Assembly: GCA_017612555.1 (NCBI GenBank)
Contig: JAGAFR010000032.1
Location: forward strand, 1 to 64,000
DNA length: 64,000 bases
Reading direction: 5' to 3'
Origin: Lachnospiraceae bacterium
GTDB taxonomy: Bacteria; Bacillota; Clostridia; Lachnospirales; Lachnospiraceae
A model generated the notes under the pieces. The model had not been told where the DNA came from. It saw only the letters and a program-made list of their open reading frames with translations, and made no database searches. Position numbers and translations under genes: made by a program. Positions 63,836-64,000 of this stretch are shown one piece after another; position 1 is the stretch's first letter, and each line of letters begins with the position of its first letter.

Positions 63836-63865
63836 GATTCTATCACGGCAGATGTGAAATTTCCA
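63836..63865 (-). promoter_or_regulatory. Possible leaderless promoter
   Basis: On the minus strand TGGAAA and TAGAAT, with a 17-base spacer, end about 7 bases before the ATG at 63829. The -35 match is only four of six. Confidence 0.4.
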
Positions 63866-63937
63866 GCACATACCATATTAAAATAAGAAGTGCATTTTAT
63901 GTTGCCATGTTATAAAATACATTATGAAATGATTTTC

Positions 63938-63961
63938 GACAGCGGTTTTTCAGCCGCTGTC
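63938..63961. other. Hairpin at the right edge
   Basis: GACAGCGG 63938-63945 pairs with CCGCTGTC 63954-63961 around TTTTTCAG. No T tract follows on either strand, so termination is uncertain. The remaining bases of 63830-64000 hold nothing else that I can support. Confidence 0.4.
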
Positions 63962-64000
63962 ATCGTATATATATAATGTAAGTGTATTTAAGACAGTGAC

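Overview
The window looks like a chromosomal segment of a Gram-positive anaerobe of the Clostridia, most likely a rumen- or gut-type Lachnospiraceae. This rests on gene content: ferredoxin-dependent indolepyruvate oxidoreductase, an EFR1-type ferredoxin flavoprotein, chemotaxis and PilZ proteins, very large secreted Ig-like proteins, a C11 protease, and the DUF5716/DUF5717-type pair known mainly from this family. Ribosome binding sites are mostly strong AGGAGG-like sequences. I see no phage, transposase, plasmid, rRNA, tRNA or CRISPR locus. No taxonomic computation was possible.

Left region (1-10.1 kb). A gene-free stretch holds a near-consensus promoter, about 330 bases of purine-rich sequence with several nested helices, and an intrinsic terminator: a candidate structured noncoding RNA. 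Next comes a 55-bp imperfect palindrome that overlaps the promoter of a six-gene operon: PadR regulator, DUF1700 partner, DUF4097 protein, HlyD-like adaptor, ABC ATPase and FtsX-like permease. Facing it are a beta-CASP metallo-beta-lactamase nuclease and a cell-wall amidase. The amidase appears to be leaderless, with a perfect 16-bp palindrome over its start.

10.2-15.2 kb. A leftward operon encodes a tiny HlyD-like stub, a C39-peptidase ABC exporter, a second ABC exporter and a double-glycine precursor peptide. This resembles the NHLM class of peptide export system, but it has no visible modification enzyme and its adaptor is cut down to 73 residues.

15.3-29.5 kb. This region holds a membrane zinc-ribbon/transglutaminase protein, a chemoreceptor, a hybrid histidine kinase with a small cysteine protein, a divergent thymidylate synthase with dihydrofolate reductase, a secreted transglutaminase-like protein lacking its His, a 1287-residue Ig-like protein, a branched-chain aminotransferase and MscL fused to a zinc ribbon.

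29.6-46.7 kb. A paralogue of the giant Ig-like protein is followed by an EFR1 ferredoxin protein, a CPBP protease and a 1419-residue clostripain-like protease. After these comes an aromatic (or branched) 2-oxoacid module: symporter, IorA, IorB, phenylacetate-CoA ligase and ACT protein, with a facing PLP aminotransferase.

46.7-64 kb. An operon of uncharacterised proteins starts with a near-consensus promoter: a 1186-residue DUF5717-like scaffold, an actin/Hsp70-fold DUF5716-like protein, a helical-repeat protein and a two-TM coiled-coil protein. It runs into a YfhO-type membrane protein and a GT-C-like membrane protein. A cluster of small GAA-loop hairpins interrupts the operon. The right end holds PilZ, HAD phosphatase, VanZ, a small membrane protein, a sugar aminotransferase, a DPM1-like glycosyltransferase and a helical-repeat protein.

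The strongest candidates for something undescribed are the DUF5717/DUF5716 actin-like module, the orphan structured RNA, and the minimal peptide-export operon.
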